Counted from the stretch's first letter, positions 32,691-44,968 are shown. The stretch: 64,000 nt of DNA from Asterionellopsis glacialis (GCA_014885115.2 WKLE02000485.1:3284-67283); one strand, 5' to 3'. Notes: generated from the sequence alone by a model not told the origin. Numbers and translations are program-made.

Positions 32691-34062
32691 GTTTCAGCAT
32701 GTTTTAGGACTGTGTAATGAGTAATTTGTCTAATTTCAAATCTTAGATCATCTATCATCCCCAAGCATAAATGCATAAAGTGGAAGGACAGGGAGGGGTA
32801 GGGTATCCAGCAAAAACAGGAACCAAGAGTCTACCGGAAGTCTCAAGGCAACATGCTGTAACACCAAACAGAATTTTTTGGCAGCTCTTTTCAATGTATC
32901 CAGATGTGTCGCTGCCGTATGATATATCGTGAGCCAGAAAACTGTGTACGGTACCAGCAGTACTATGAATAGAATAATAATATTATGATGCTCCCTGCCT
33001 GTCTAGAGGGTAGGTCCTAAGGGGAAAATCTCTGGGATGATAGTAAATAAAACTAGCCGTTGCAGCTTACCTTACTTTATAGGAGTACACAGTAGTAGTG
33101 GTTGTCACGTATTACCCTCTGTGTATGACTTATATATAAAGATATTACCTTGCACTAAGTTAGTAACCAAATATTTTAAAACTCTACGAATTACAGTCGG
33201 AGTATATCGATGCAGGTCGTACTGGTAGTAAATTACCGGTACGTGTACCAGGTACGTGGTAACTTGTACCTGGTACATCAACAAATGATTCAGTACCCCA
33301 GGTACTATAAAGTACAGTTATTTTTTTTTATTTCACCCATGAGACTGCAATAATTAATACCAGTAACGGCATTGTCAAGACAAAAAACTGGAACAATGTT
33401 AAGCAAGTATTAATACTGTATGCGATATTATTTTTATTTTAAACGCTTACGTAAGACCCAAGATTCGTTCTGCCTGCCTGTCCGTCCTTCTGAGCCAGAG
33501 TGCGCGATTCTGCGTCCGCACGCCGATGATGGGACAGATTTTGAGATTATTTCCAAGATTGAGTCAAACCCTGCTCGTAGCGTCCTACGAGGCCAAGTCG
33601 TACAAAGCGCGAGATCGAGGTGCGAGCTGTCAGAGGAGATAGGAGGAGAGCCGAAGAGAATCTGAAATCAAGACGACACCGCCATTTCTATCCTAGGCGT
33701 TCTTGGGCTGTGCACTGCAACTGTCTGTGCGCTCTGTGCAGTCTGCAGCAACACCACACGAGACCGCTCAACAAAAACCCCTCTCTTCTACTGAAAGCAT
33801 CGTTGAGATCCTGCACTGAAGGATCACATTCGCGAGATATCAATTGGAAATTGTAGTCTTGGTAGTTGAACCTAATTGTCGAAGCGCAAATAGGAAAACG
33901 GAGACAAAGAATCCAAATAAGACCATTCTTCATTGGACGCGTCATTTTAGCCACAAAAATTCGGTTTTGAAATATCGCGAAATCCATCAGCGTCTCTTTT
34001 CTAGGTTTCGAAAGTGTCTGAACAACCTCCATTAAATTGAAAATAACAACAACGACAACAAC
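32691..34062. other. Intergenic region with GGTACC-rich segment
   Basis: About 1.4 kb between the divergent beta-propeller and exportin-7 genes. At about 33215-33320 is a dense series of GGTACGTGTACCAGGTACGTGG and TACCTGGTAC words, with CAGGTACTATAAAGTAC. Nearer the exportin start are CAACAACAACGACAACAACA repeats (about 34039-34062), probably 5' leader. No gene is supported. Confidence 0.45.
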
Positions 34063-37000
34063 ATGGATGCTGCACAGCTCGCACAAGTTGAGTCTCTGTG
34101 CGAAACACTTTACACCGGAGCATCATCTACTTCTGAAGACGGAAAGCCAATTACTCGCGCTGATGCTCAGGCACGCTTGCTAAGCCTTCAGTCTTCTGCT
34201 GATTACATTCCACAATGCCAGTACATTCTCGACCACTCAAATTCGCAATATGCTCGACTCGTTGCATCGAACAGCCTCACAGAGCTCATTACCATCCACT
34301 GGAATAATTTCACGGTACCTCAGCGCATCGACATTCGAAACTACGTCCTGGGTTACTTGGCGAGTCAGGGACCCTCCCTCCAGGACTTTGTTACGGTGTC
34401 TCTAATAAAGCTAGTTTGTCGTATTACCAAGCTTGGATGGTTCGATGACCCAGCACATAGGGATTTAGCTGATGACGTGACCAAATTCTTGCAGGCTACT
34501 GTCGATCACTGTATTTTGGGGCTAAAGATTCTCAACCAGCTTGTGGATGAACTTAACATTCCCACTTCGGGCCGAACACTTACACAACACCGCAAAACCA
34601 GTGTCAGTTTTCGGGACGTCTGTTTATTCAAGGTACTTCAATTAGGACTGACAACTCTGAAGCAGTTACAAACGCGAGCCATCAGTAAGTATTTCAAATA
34701 TTTTCTTTTAACCGTCTTTAATCGTGTCTTGTTATTCCCCCCTTGCACTAAAATAATGTTTCAATCTTTCTCTTTAGGTGCTAATCCCACACAGGAATCT
34801 ATTCTTGGTGAACAATCACTCTCGTTAGTAGTGCGGTGTCTCAACTTTGATTTCATTGGTACGAATCCGGACGAGTCTACTGAAGATGTGGGCACAATCC
34901 AAGCTCCCACGTCATGGAGAACAGTTCTCCAAGATCCAGCCACAACCGAGCTGCTTTTTGACTTTTATGCCAAGACTGACCCCCCTCGATCATCAAAAGC
35001 CATGGAAGCTGTTATTTTGCTCTCATCTATTCGTCGTTCACTCTTCCCAACAGACAAGGATCGCGCTGCCTTTCTCGGCCGCCTTATTTCGGGCATCAGA
35101 GAGTTGTTAAGCAACCAAACCGGACTCCAGCACCAGGACAACTACCATCAGTTTTGTCGTCTTCTTGGCCGGTTGAAGGCCAACTACCAACTGAGTGAGC
35201 TTGTCAAGGCTGAGGGATACCTTGACTGGCTTGACCTCGCAGCGTCCTTCACCGTCCAGTCGATCCGAAATTGGCAGTACAGTACAAATTCAATACATTA
35301 TCTCTTGGCGCTCTGGGGCCGTCTTGTGGCTGCTGTCCCGTATGTACGACCCGAAACAGGTGCCCGGGGACATGTGCAACAACTGGAGAAACAAGTTCTC
35401 CTGGTTGTTGAGACTTACATAGAAAGCATGCTTGGTTCAGTTGAAACCGTCTTGCGAAGTGATGGGGCTTTAGACGATCCTCTTTTGGATGAAGGATCTC
35501 TGAAAGAACAGTTAGATCGGTTGCCCGTAATTTGCCGTTTTCAATACGCTCCAATCGCAAACATTTTGATTCAAAAGTTTGATCCATTGTTGAATACGTA
35601 CCGTGAGCTAATGTCGCATTTGGGCAATAATGCTACAGATAATGCACCACAAGATGTTCAAAACCAAGTGGCAATCGTAGAGGGTCAGCTTACATGGTTG
35701 ACTTATATGGTCGGGACAATTGTGGGAGGACACAGCTGGTCTGCTGCTCATATGGGAGATGGAGAAGAAACCATTGATGCCAGTCTTAGCAGAAGAACGC
35801 TACAGTTAGCGCAAGGGATTGATTATCGGTTAACATCGTCGAATGGTGCCGGGCGGGCGGATCCTCAGTTAGAATGTGCTATGTTGTACTACTTTCAAAA
35901 CTTTCGAAGGGTTTACATGTTTATGTGGGATCAAGTGTCTGGTTCGAGTTCAGGAACCCTCGGTGGCTCTGTTGTTGGTATGATGGCAGCTAAATTAGAT
36001 TCGGCGCCCTCAACAAAGCAAAAAGTTTACCAACGAATGTTTGAGCACTTGGGAATGGGTGATCACACAGCAGTTGCAAATCTAATCGTTACGAAAATGG
36101 GAAATAATCTCAAGTACTGGCCAGATGAAAATGACATTATTGGGAAAACATTAGAATTACTGCACGACATGGCAGGAGGGTACAGCAGTTCGAAACTTCT
36201 TCTCACTTTGGAAACTGTTCGGTTCCTCGCAATGCATCACACAGAAGATCACTTTCCCTTTTTGTCTGTGCTTGCTAATGCAAGGCATAGAACAACATTC
36301 CATGCAACTTTGACTCGACTCTTGCTCTCACCTGCTGGAGAAGATAAACTCGGAGTAACTTTCGAACAATTTCTGGAACCAATTGTCAATACCATGAAAC
36401 AATTAGAAAGCTTGTCGGCCTCGGATCTTCGTAGTGAAAACTGCCGACGACCACTCGTTGGTGTTTTCCGAGACCTTCGGGGTATCACAGCTAGTTTGCA
36501 CAACCGCAGAACCTATGGATTGCTTTTTGACATTCTTCATCCGAGTCATCTTTCGTTGCTGACTAAAGTAGCCGAGGTGTGGCATGACCAACCAGAGGTC
36601 ATCATTAGTTTACTCCGCTTCTTGCATGAATTCTGCCACAACAAGGCGAATCGAGTCAATTTCGACCAAAGCAGCCCGAATGGCATATTGTTATTTCGTG
36701 CTACTAGCGATGTGATTACGGCATATGGAAGGAGGGTATTGGCTACGCCCGCTCCAAGCTCAACTGGGATGGACATTTACAAAGTTCGATACAAGGGAAT
36801 GGCACTAGCATTAAATGTGATGAACTCTGCCCTCAGTGGGAACTACGTCTGCTTCGGTGTCTTTCAGCTCTACAACGACCCAGCACTTGACAATGCATTG
36901 GATGTAACATTACAAATGGCCTTGAGTGTTCCTTTGGACGACATCGTGGCATACCCGAAGTTGAGTAAGGCTTTCTATGGCTTTGTGGAGAACTTGTTCC

Positions 37001-37600
37001 GAAGCCACAAGAGAACTGTTATGGGCTTGGAAACAAGTGTGTTTATGCAGCTGATGACGGCTGTGCACGAAGGTTTGCAGTCAAGCGATGCAACACTCAG
37101 TTCGCTGTGTGCCAATACGATCGATCACCTTGCAACCTTCTACTTTAGTGAGAACGGCAAAGACAAACCAGAGGTGCACAATTTCAACAAGGTGCGTGAC
37201 GATTAAACCTGCATTTTATTTCATTGTTTTGTTTTCTAGCTAGCATAACTTACTTCTCCTTTGGTTCCTTTTTAAATTACAGCATTTGTCGTCGCAGCCA
37301 AATCTTTTCTCAGGCTTGACACAGACCTTGTTCAACTTACTTCTCTTTGGTCCCCCCCAAAATCATTGGGCTGTCATGAGACCAATGCTGAGTCTGATGC
37401 TGGCAAGCGAGTCGAGCTTTTCGTCATACAAGGACCATCTGTTGAGTTCTCAGACGCCCGAAAACCAAGCCAAATTAAACGAAGCACTGAATAATCTTCT
37501 GGCAGATGTCAATCGAAGTCTGGACAGTGCTAATCGCGATCGCTTCACACAAAAATTGACCGCATTCCGTGTTACAGCTAGAAGTTTCCTTACTCTCTAA
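34063..37600 (+). CDS. XPO7: Exportin-7 (importin-beta superfamily nuclear transport receptor)
   Basis: Three exons, 34063-34684, 34778-37191 and 37283-37600, give 1117 residues, close to animal exportin-7. The protein follows that family throughout: LVDELNIPTSGRTLTQHRK-type segment, then CLNFDFIGTNPDES with PTSWRTVL, IRRSLFPTDKDRAAFL, FCRLLGRLKANYQLSELVK, WLTYMVGTIVGG, NLKYWPDENDIIGKTLELL, RRPLVGVFRDLRGI, FDQSSPNGILLFRATSDVI, ALSGNYVCFGVFQLYNDPAL and NRDRFTQKLTAFR at the end. It is a HEAT-repeat receptor that works with RanGTP in nucleo-cytoplasmic transport. The first intron (93 nt, GTAAGT to TTTAG) is a multiple of three without a stop; the second begins GTGCGT. The first-intron peptide is absent from the family, so it should be spliced. 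Confidence 0.95.
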
Positions 37601-38195
37601 TGGAGTGGTAATTGGGATAACTTCGGCTCGACCGCAGACGGTTCACACTAGCAAGGGGTTTGGTTGGGGGCATTGCAAAAGCTTTTAGTATGACAAATTG
37701 CTTGAAAAATATTCTAGAGAGAGGCATAACCCATACTGTAGGATATCTGTCTCAACCACGACCTTTTTGAAATGTGCACTAGCAGCATGTTCGATCCAAG
37801 TAACACTGCTCTACACAAAGCAAGGCAATCTGATTTGTTTCACCGCTCTTTTTTCTTACAGTAAAACACACTATGATTTGTGTTCACTTGCCTCATGACA
37901 ATACTTTTTGTTCGGGGCTGGTGACAACGAATATTACAAATTCTACATTATTTGAAAGTATTAGACATATGTGATTTAACAACGAATATTGCAAATGATT
38001 ATTGAGTATTACTTGTATGTCTTAGACACCTAAGTTCATTGTTTCTTTAGCTGCGTTTAAACTTTTGTTCGGACAAGTTTTCTACAGCGATCAGCTTCCG
38101 CCACTTTGAGTTGAACGGATTGTGTTGCTTCTTTCGCATAATAATATTTAATTTTGGATCTTTATCATGTGTTGATTGGATAGCATTAGATTATG
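37601..38195. other. Convergent 3' region
   Basis: Between the 3' ends of exportin-7 and the aldo/keto reductase-like gene. A CTAGAGAGAGG half-palindrome lies at about 37714-37724. Nothing else is supported. Confidence 0.35.
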
Positions 38196-39323
38196 TTATG
38201 ACACGGAGATTTGTTCACGTTCCTCGGGATATTCATCGAATCCGTCATCGTTCCAGTCAAGATCTCCATACTTTTCCCACTTCAATAAATCCACGTCAGA
38301 CATATTAGTTGAGAAGTCGCCTATTGCATTGAAGAGCTCTTCTTCATCCCTAGCCGAATGAAGCACAATCTCTACTGGAGGCGACGATGCCAAAGCATAA
38401 GATAAGCACTCGCCTGTTGTGGGGGGCAATGCCTCTCCAGATTTCGTCTCAACCTCAACATTCCAATCGCCATGTCCACGTTGGAGAGCATTCCATCGTG
38501 TGGTAGTAAAAGCCATAACAGGTTTTTTATTGTTGACAGCCGCAGGAAACGATATTGCCTTAGCAGCATCCTTATGAGACATACTGTACCGTAACATTAT
38601 GGCATCGATGTCTGGTTCTTTGGCAAGTACCGCCCCTACGACATGCGAATGAGTCGATGCAGCAACGTACCGAACAAGGCCTTGATCTACCCACGACTTT
38701 GCCTTTTCTATGGCACGCGCAAGCGATTTCTTGCATGTTCCATCACTACCAATTTCATCAGGACAAACATACTCTAATACAAACATATCTAAGTAATACC
38801 CCCCAGAGTAGTCCAGCGCATCAGAGAGACGTTGATCCAGAGCTTTTTCTAACCGATTTGTGCCACCACTTGCGACAAACACATCTTTTCTTATTTCATT
38901 AGATCTATCGCATACCTCTTTTATCCCCGCCATAAATTCAGGATATCGATGAGGATTGTAATAAAAATAGAAGGGACGTCCATTGGATTTTGAATATTTT
39001 TCTTCTTCCTCTTGCTCTTTGCCCTCTTCTAGAAGATTATAGTAGGATGATACAAGTGATTTAGGTTGAGTACTCCTGGCTGCACCTCCTTACCCCGATA
39101 GAGTTACGAAAGTGAAAGAGTTAAAAAGGTACAAGATAATAGCTTTGATGTTGATTTGATTCTGGTATATATGAAGATGCTACAAAGACTTACCGAGTGC
39201 ATAGCGACAGACTGGTAGACCAGATGCCGTCGTGAAAACATCAGTCGAAGGGATTGATGATAAGGCAGCGAATGACAACCGGCAAAGTCCAAGGAAGATA
39301 AGTAATAAGGAAACGTGCATCAT
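38196..39323 (-). CDS. Aldo/keto reductase-like protein with signal peptide
   Basis: Two exons, 39323-39194 and 39079-38196, give 337 residues. Exon 1 encodes a signal peptide (MMHVSLLLIFLGLCRLSFAA) and then TTASGLPVCRYAL. The donor is GTAAGT, the acceptor GTGCAG, and the join gives ARSTQPKSLVSSYYNLLEEG. The rest has TIM-barrel features of aldo/keto reductases: RKDVFVASGG, DMFVLEYV, AIEKAKSWVDQGLVRYVAAS then THS, IDAIMLRYSMSHKDA, and FPAAVNNKKPVMAFTTTRWN. The classical catalytic tetrad is not clearly preserved in the first exon boundary region, where FYFYYNPHRYPEF sits. It may be a divergent or non-canonical member. The signal peptide implies secretion or plastid import; there is no clear ASAF-type motif. 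Confidence 0.75.
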
Positions 39324-39749
39324 ATCATAAGGCCGACCGTCAATAGAACAGGATACGGTTGGATTCTCTGTGCGAGACTGCTGTCGGCAGTGGATCTTGA
39401 TGTTTTTCTTTCATTCTTTTTTTCTTTTTCTCAGTACAGTGCTTGACATTTTTTTGGTTTGACACATTTTCGTGCCATTCGCCGCCGCAATCTTTCCGGC
39501 TTCAAAGTCTGTCGTCGCTACGCACCCGCAAGTCCCACTCGACTCGCTCCCAATAGGCAGGGGTGACTGACGTCACACGACACCGCACTTCATTTTTTCT
39601 TTTCTTGGAGCGGATTTCCACAGACTATTTGTTGTTGTTGTTGTCCCTTTCTTGTTGATCCTCTCTCCTCCAGAAGTCCCCCTTTCGCTGCAGCTATCAT
39701 ACATCCTCAAACTCAAGATTTCATTGATTCAACTAATATTTAGAATTTC
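39324..39749. promoter_or_regulatory. Shared divergent promoter of two secreted TIM-barrel enzymes
   Basis: The 426-bp spacer lies between two genes pointing away from each other, both encoding secretory-signal-bearing enzymes. It includes TTTTTCTT-type pyrimidine tracts, a TGACGTCA palindrome at about 39567-39574 (the CRE/bZIP core sequence), and TTGTTGTTGTTGTTG at about 39629-39643. The TGACGTCA site is seen directly; factor binding is inference. Confidence 0.5.
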
Positions 39750-40836
39750 ATGAGAGTTACCTGGATCTTTTCTTCGTTGGCACTTACAATTTCAAACAGT
39801 GCAGCAATGACTGTGAACAAGGTGATTGACAGTCATCTTCACGTGTGGGCCGATAGTGTCGAGAAAACAGCATTTCCTTACTCTGAAGGACAAGAACCTC
39901 CGGAATCGTTGCAGGATGGTGCCTCGGTCAAGGCTCTTTTGCAGAAAATGGACGATGCAAAAGTTGATGGTGCTTTAATCGGTAAGTTACACTTTTGATT
40001 GGTAATCATTGAAAGATGTTATTCAACAAACCTGGTGTACACAGAAACTAACATCCGATTGCAAACTATTCTTGGAATCAAACCTTTTTTAATTTAAAAA
40101 AATTTAAGTACAACCAATCAATCATAAATTTGACCATAGCTACGTGGCAAATGCCATAAAGGAACACCCTGATCGTTTCAAGGGAATGCTATTACTCGAT
40201 CCATCCTTAAACGCTGATGATGCTGTATCACAACTGGAAGATCTTGTTCTAAAAGGATTTGTTGGTGTTAGATTCAACCCTTATCTTTGGCCTAAGAAGG
40301 ATGAGGGAGGATGGGAATATATGTCGTCTTCTGGCAGTGGGGGGTTGGCTGTTTATAAAAGATGTGCCGAACTGCACATGCCTGTGGGGGTCATGTGTTT
40401 TCAGGGGTTACAATTGCATTATGAGGACATTTTGGAACTTCTCAAAGCTTCCCCTAAAACCACAATGGTACTTGATCACTTTGGATTCACAGGTTTTACC
40501 GAGGAGGGTGATAAGGCGTTTACATTATTGCTGAAACTTGCGGAATACCCACAGGTTATGGTGAAGGTATCAGCATTGTTCCGACAAAACGATGATTCTC
40601 CGTATGATCGTGTAAAAACTGAACGGCTAGTGCCTTTATTGGAAGCATTTGGGCCGGACCGCCTTATGTTCGGTACGGACTTTCCTTTTGTTTTGGAACA
40701 GCCTGGATCTTACGGGGGAACAGTTGATTTGGTCAAAACTTGGCTCGAATCTGATGAAAACCGAAACAAAGTTATGGGTGGTACTGTTCAGAAAGCATTT
40801 GGAGCCTGGGGTGTCAGCAAGAGCAGCTCTGACTAG
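39750..40836 (+). CDS. Amidohydrolase-2 family (metal-dependent TIM-barrel) hydrolase
   Basis: Two exons, 39750-39981 and 40109-40836, give 319 residues. A signal peptide MRVTWIFSSLALTISNSAA leads into KVIDSHLHVWA, the H-x-H metal motif of the amidohydrolase superfamily. The intron (GTAAGT to TTTAAG) joins ALI to VQPINHKFDHSYVANAI, which is the expected second strand, followed by HPDRFKGMLLLDPS. Later landmarks are GFVGVRFNPYLWP, TMVLDHFGFTG, MVKVSALFR and DRLMFGTDFPFVLEQP with the catalytic aspartate. The family includes decarboxylases and lactonases such as pyrone dicarboxylate lactonase; the substrate is unknown. The gene is head-to-head with the aldo/keto reductase-like gene and 3'-to-3' with the mucin-stalk gene, 81 bp away. 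Confidence 0.88.
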
Positions 40837-40917
40837 ATAAAAACACAGCCAAGCGCTTAGACAAACCAAACAGACCAAACAATCACCATACTATTACACA
40901 TAATAAACTTTCTATGA

Positions 40918-43271
40918 CTAACAAAGCGCGCCTCCAGGAGTGTTGTTGTAAGCTGTTTCTTCGTTCTTACACTCTTCGGCATCAACGTCATCGTAAACAG
41001 TATTATCTACACCAAGGATTGTCCAAGGTGCAACGCTTTCATCCGGCATATAATCTGTACTCTCGTTGGGCACTGGATCACCAACAAAATTTCCGTCTTC
41101 TTCGTCAGAGCAATCGCCTGAAGAATTCCAACCACTATCACTTTCATCCGATACAGACCCCAATACACGGTTCTTCTCCGAGGGAAACGAAATAGCTCTC
41201 ACCTTTTTCAAAAGACAGCAAATGAAAAATGTGTTATTCGCATGGAGAAATGTTTCACGAAGTAGCGTCCAGAGCGAGAATAATTTTTTACCTTTGCCTC
41301 AAAATTTGCACGGTTTTCACGCCTAATACGTCGAATGAATATAACAAGAGCTGCCGCCGCTAAGGAAAGGATAATAGATGCAGCTAGTAAACCCCAATCC
41401 ATCCCACCATCGGCCTCTTTATCTGAAGTATTTCCTTCCCTACTAGGATCACCGTTTCTCGAAAGATCGGTGTTGGAAGGTAGTGCAAAGTAGTTCACCG
41501 TCTCAGAGAGGGATTTCCTAAACAACTCATAATCCTTGAGACTTTCAATAACCACCTCCCCTAACGAATCCGCAGTTGTTTCTCCCATCACCTCAATTTC
41601 GACTTGTAGACCACTCTTGAGCCGCCTTTCTTGATGGAGTGTTGCAAAATGGATATTGTCACCGATATCTTTTTGAACGGACTGAGATAAAATCTTGACA
41701 TTGTGTATAAGAGTATCGGCATCTAAATTCGCATTTATGTAGCGTAGAGTTGTCATCTCGAAATTAGTGACATCAGCTTGTCCAGTCATTTTGGACAAGA
41801 CATATGGGAACTGCAGAAAAATTTTTGCTCTTTTCACAATATATCTTGTTTCGATCGAATTTGTCGGGAGCTGGGATGGCAGGATTGTCGGAAGTGCGGT
41901 AGAACTGGTGGGAGGATTGGAGGGGGGGAGAGTAGTGGGCAAGGTTGCAGACACCTTGATTGTAGGGACAGCGGAAGGAACAGAGGAAGGAGCACCAGAA
42001 TCAAAGGTAGAAGGCTGAGTTGATGTCGTTGGTAAGAGTGAAGGCAGCTCGCTTTCTAAGACGGAAGGCTCATTTGAAGGTAAAGCAGACCCAATCGACC
42101 AGCTCGGTGCGAAGGTTGATTCTAACGTGACAGGAGGAGAGATTGTTGGAGCACTAGTAGGAAATGAAGTATTTGGTAGGGATGTAGGATTGAAGGTTGT
42201 TGCTTTTGAAGACGGAGAAAGAGATGTCAGCTTCACCGTTGGCGATTCTGTCTTTGGAAGCGAAGTCGGTTCGTCAGTAGCTACAGGAGAGCCCGTTGGA
42301 TAGTTTGTAGGCAAAGAAGTAGGAGGTGCAGTAACTGGGAGCGACCTCGCCTCGTAGGCTTCTCCAGAACAATAGTGAATTGCCCCCAAGTCGATAAAAT
42401 CGGTTTCTATTTCAGGATCATCCGGCGGTGCAACTGGTGCATACTGTGAAAAGAAATCTTCGCGACAACCTGTAGGATCGTCCATCCATTCGACATGGAC
42501 CGGCCCAAATCGATTGTTAACACCTCTTTGCAGGGGCGGGCCTACAAAGCTATTTTTGAGGTAGAATTCCTGAACCAAAAAAATACAGGTATGTCAATGT
42601 AAGCTCTGTGACTATGTCTGACTTTTTTTCCCCAAGTCGATGCATACTACTTACCAAAACAAGCAGGGATTCTGAAATATCCCTCAATTGCTGCGAGTCA
42701 CGAAGAATCGAGAGTTGAATTTCGAAGCCCTAACAGTAGAAATCAATTAGCAAAAAAGAGTGAATAAGACGATAAATACAAGTTGCTAAAAATGCACACG
42801 GCATTTCCAACAATATCCGCTTACCATTTGCTCGGGTACAGCGCACTCTTCCTTGGGACATGGATACATGGAACAGAAGGTAAATAGCTCTTCGTCTTCA
42901 GGCAAGTTTACATCAGTGTAAAAATATGATCCTGAATAGCCCTCTTCACCAACTCGTACTGTCAAATTACCAGATAAATCCTGCCCACACTTGTCGTTTA
43001 TGCAGGTCCCTGCTGCCTCGCAATTGAGCACTCGAAAACGATTTGTTTCCCATGGATTTAGGCGCGAATCAACCGTAAATATTCCCTCACTGGAGCTGCA
43101 ATTGTGGATTGAGCGATCAAGCCTGAATGTGATACACCTTGGTCTACAGGACTTGATACCAGCGCAATTGCTGCCGTTTTCTCGCACGGATTTGGCAGAT
43201 GATTCTATGACAGAAGAGTGAAGGACGAAAATGAAGATGGTCAAAGACGATATCTTATTGGGAATTATCAT
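40918..43271 (-). CDS. Type I membrane protein with cysteine-rich ectodomain and Pro/Ser/Thr stalk
   Basis: Four exons, 43271-42825, 42729-42655, 42569-41292 and 41202-40918, all in phase 0, give 694 residues. The open frame extends upstream to 43487, with ATGs at 43487 and 43337; the ATG at 43271 opens a signal peptide, MIIPNKISSLTIFIFVLHSS. The N-terminal ectodomain has many cysteines (CAGIKSCRPRC, CEAAGTCINDKCGQ, CSMYPCPKEEC). Next is a mucin-like stalk of repeated PTSLP, PTVKLTSLSPSS and PTTLPPSNPPTSS units. A folded domain (about residues 440-560) precedes one transmembrane helix, GLLAASIILSLAAAALVIFI, then RRIRR and a 120-residue acidic cytoplasmic tail. The layout suggests a cell-surface adhesion or wall-contact protein; no named family was recognised. 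Confidence 0.72.
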
Positions 43272-44026
43272 CGTACTACAATACCAAACAAAACACTTTG
43301 CTCGGAACAAAGCAAAATTTGTGAGACTTGAGTTCATATATATCCGAGAAAACAAATCGTGAAAATTTTTCAAACAGATTGCACTGACCACGATTTGTCT
43401 AAATTGTGATCGGAGCAAGTTCGAAGCTAGAGGAGTATCACACAGTTTCTCTAGTAGAGGGCGAGTCCCACATGAGCTGTCCCACATGATGTTTCGTCGG
43501 AAAGATAAATAAGGTTAATAATTAAGGATATCCTGGTCCTTATTCGAGAAGTTGTAAATAAAGCATCCCTTGCTTCAACGGACCGTGTTTGGACTCGTAT
43601 CGCGTGTAGTCTAAACACCCCATCAAGCATCGGATCTCTAGCTCTAGAGAGGGATCTTTCTTACACTTCATTACGCTGTAAAGGCTGAAAATCAAATTCA
43701 GCAACACAATATATCAATATATTAGCAGTTATGGTGAATTCACCAGTCTCTGAACCAAAGACGCCTGTACACCGTACCATCAATATCGTCTGTGCGAGCC
43801 TTCTTTCTTTCATTTTTCATTTTCTCCTTCCGTCGGTAACGATCCAAACTCATGACTAATTCAGAATTTTGGAAGTATGACGGTGCCACTTGAGCTACTT
43901 AAACAGCATTTCGAGAAGACCAGGGTAGTATTGCTACCTCAATGAATATGCCCAAAGCAATATTTCACTACATAGTTAAAGAGCTTTTTCCTTTGAAAGT
44001 CATTCATTACGTGGATGCTTTGAACA
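43272..44026. other. Intergenic region
   Basis: Contains the probable promoter of the mucin-stalk gene and the near-palindrome CTCTAGCTCTAGAG at about 43636-43649. No gene is supported. Confidence 0.35.
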
Positions 44027-44926
44027 TCATTTTCCCACCTCTGATTTTTTCATTGTCAAATCTTTCACATTTTTGTTTTTCCGGACCGTCCACAGAAAAC
44101 CAATGGATTCAAGTTTGGATATTTGTTCAATAGTCAATTTTAACTTTTTCCGCTGTTGGCGTTGTGTCCGTACCCATTGTCCCAACTTGACATTTTCAAC
44201 GTATCGAAATGGGACTTGACAATGCCCATGGTTTTCTTTGTATCCTACAAGAAGTTCATACATGACGTCCCAATCATCATGCGGAGTTTTTCGTTCCCAA
44301 ACAAAATTAAGTGAATCAAGTTTATTTATCTGTGTCGGGGTAAGTTTGGAAGCCTTTTTATACTTCCGTTGAGTATCCACCCAACATCCTAACTTTGGGT
44401 TAGTATGATGACGTTTAATGGGAACCATACAATGTCCATGTGCTTCATGATACTTGGAAAGACATTGAAACATTTCATCCCATGTTTTGAGATTGACATG
44501 CCATACAAAACCAATTGAATTCAATTTTTCAAGTTTATGAATTGGTAATGATTCCTTTTCTGTTCGTTGGCGCTGTACCCAGAATCCCAAGGCTGAATCC
44601 TTTTCATTTTGATACGGGACCCTACAATCACCATATTGAGCTTTGTAGGCTAAAAGACGATCGAACATATCATTCCATGAATCAACATGTGCATTCCAAC
44701 TAAAACCAATCGAATCAAGTTGATATATCCGTTCCGTGGTCATATTAAATTCCTTATGCTTTCGTTGCTCACTCACCCAACGACCTAATTGTGGATCTAT
44801 TGAATAATGTTGAGGTACACGACAATGTCCATGTTGAAGCTTGTAACTTTTGAGACGACCAAACATGGTTGTCCAACGTAATTTGTTCGTTTCTTCTCGT
44901 GATAGATCTCCATCTTTTTGACTCAT
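44027..44926 (-). CDS. Four helicase-associated (HA) repeats, no helicase
   Basis: Single exon, 299 residues from the ATG at 44926; the open frame reaches 44968 but begins with GTG. After about 17 residues the protein is four consecutive HA domains of about 65 residues each. Each has the pattern W-x3-(M/Y)-x2-L-x2-Y-x3-(H/Y)G-(H/D)C-x-VP, then LG-x-WV-x2-QR, then L-x-SIGF-x-W. Examples are YKLQHGHCRVP, LGRWVSEQRKHK, YKAQYGDCRVP, YHEAHGHCMVP and YKENHGHCQVP. The domain is found at the C-terminus of some bacterial and eukaryotic DEAD/DEAH helicases and is expanded as stand-alone proteins in diatoms; it may bind nucleic acid. The short Lys-rich tail could bind nucleic acid or carry nuclear targeting. 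No helicase gene is adjacent. Confidence 0.88.
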   Translation of the reverse strand: MSQKDGDLSREETNKLRWTTMFGRLKSYKLQHGHCRVPQHYSIDPQLGRWVSEQRKHKEFNMTTERIYQLDSIGFSWNAHVDSWNDMFDRLLAYKAQYGDCRVPYQNEKDSALGFWVQRQRTEKESLPIHKLEKLNSIGFVWHVNLKTWDEMFQCLSKYHEAHGHCMVPIKRHHTNPKLGCWVDTQRKYKKASKLTPTQINKLDSLNFVWERKTPHDDWDVMYELLVGYKENHGHCQVPFRYVENVKLGQWVRTQRQQRKKLKLTIEQISKLESIGFLWTVRKNKNVKDLTMKKSEVGK

Positions 44927-44968
44927 TTTTTCTAGTTCGTAAATCTCAATTGCACTTTTTTTATTCAC

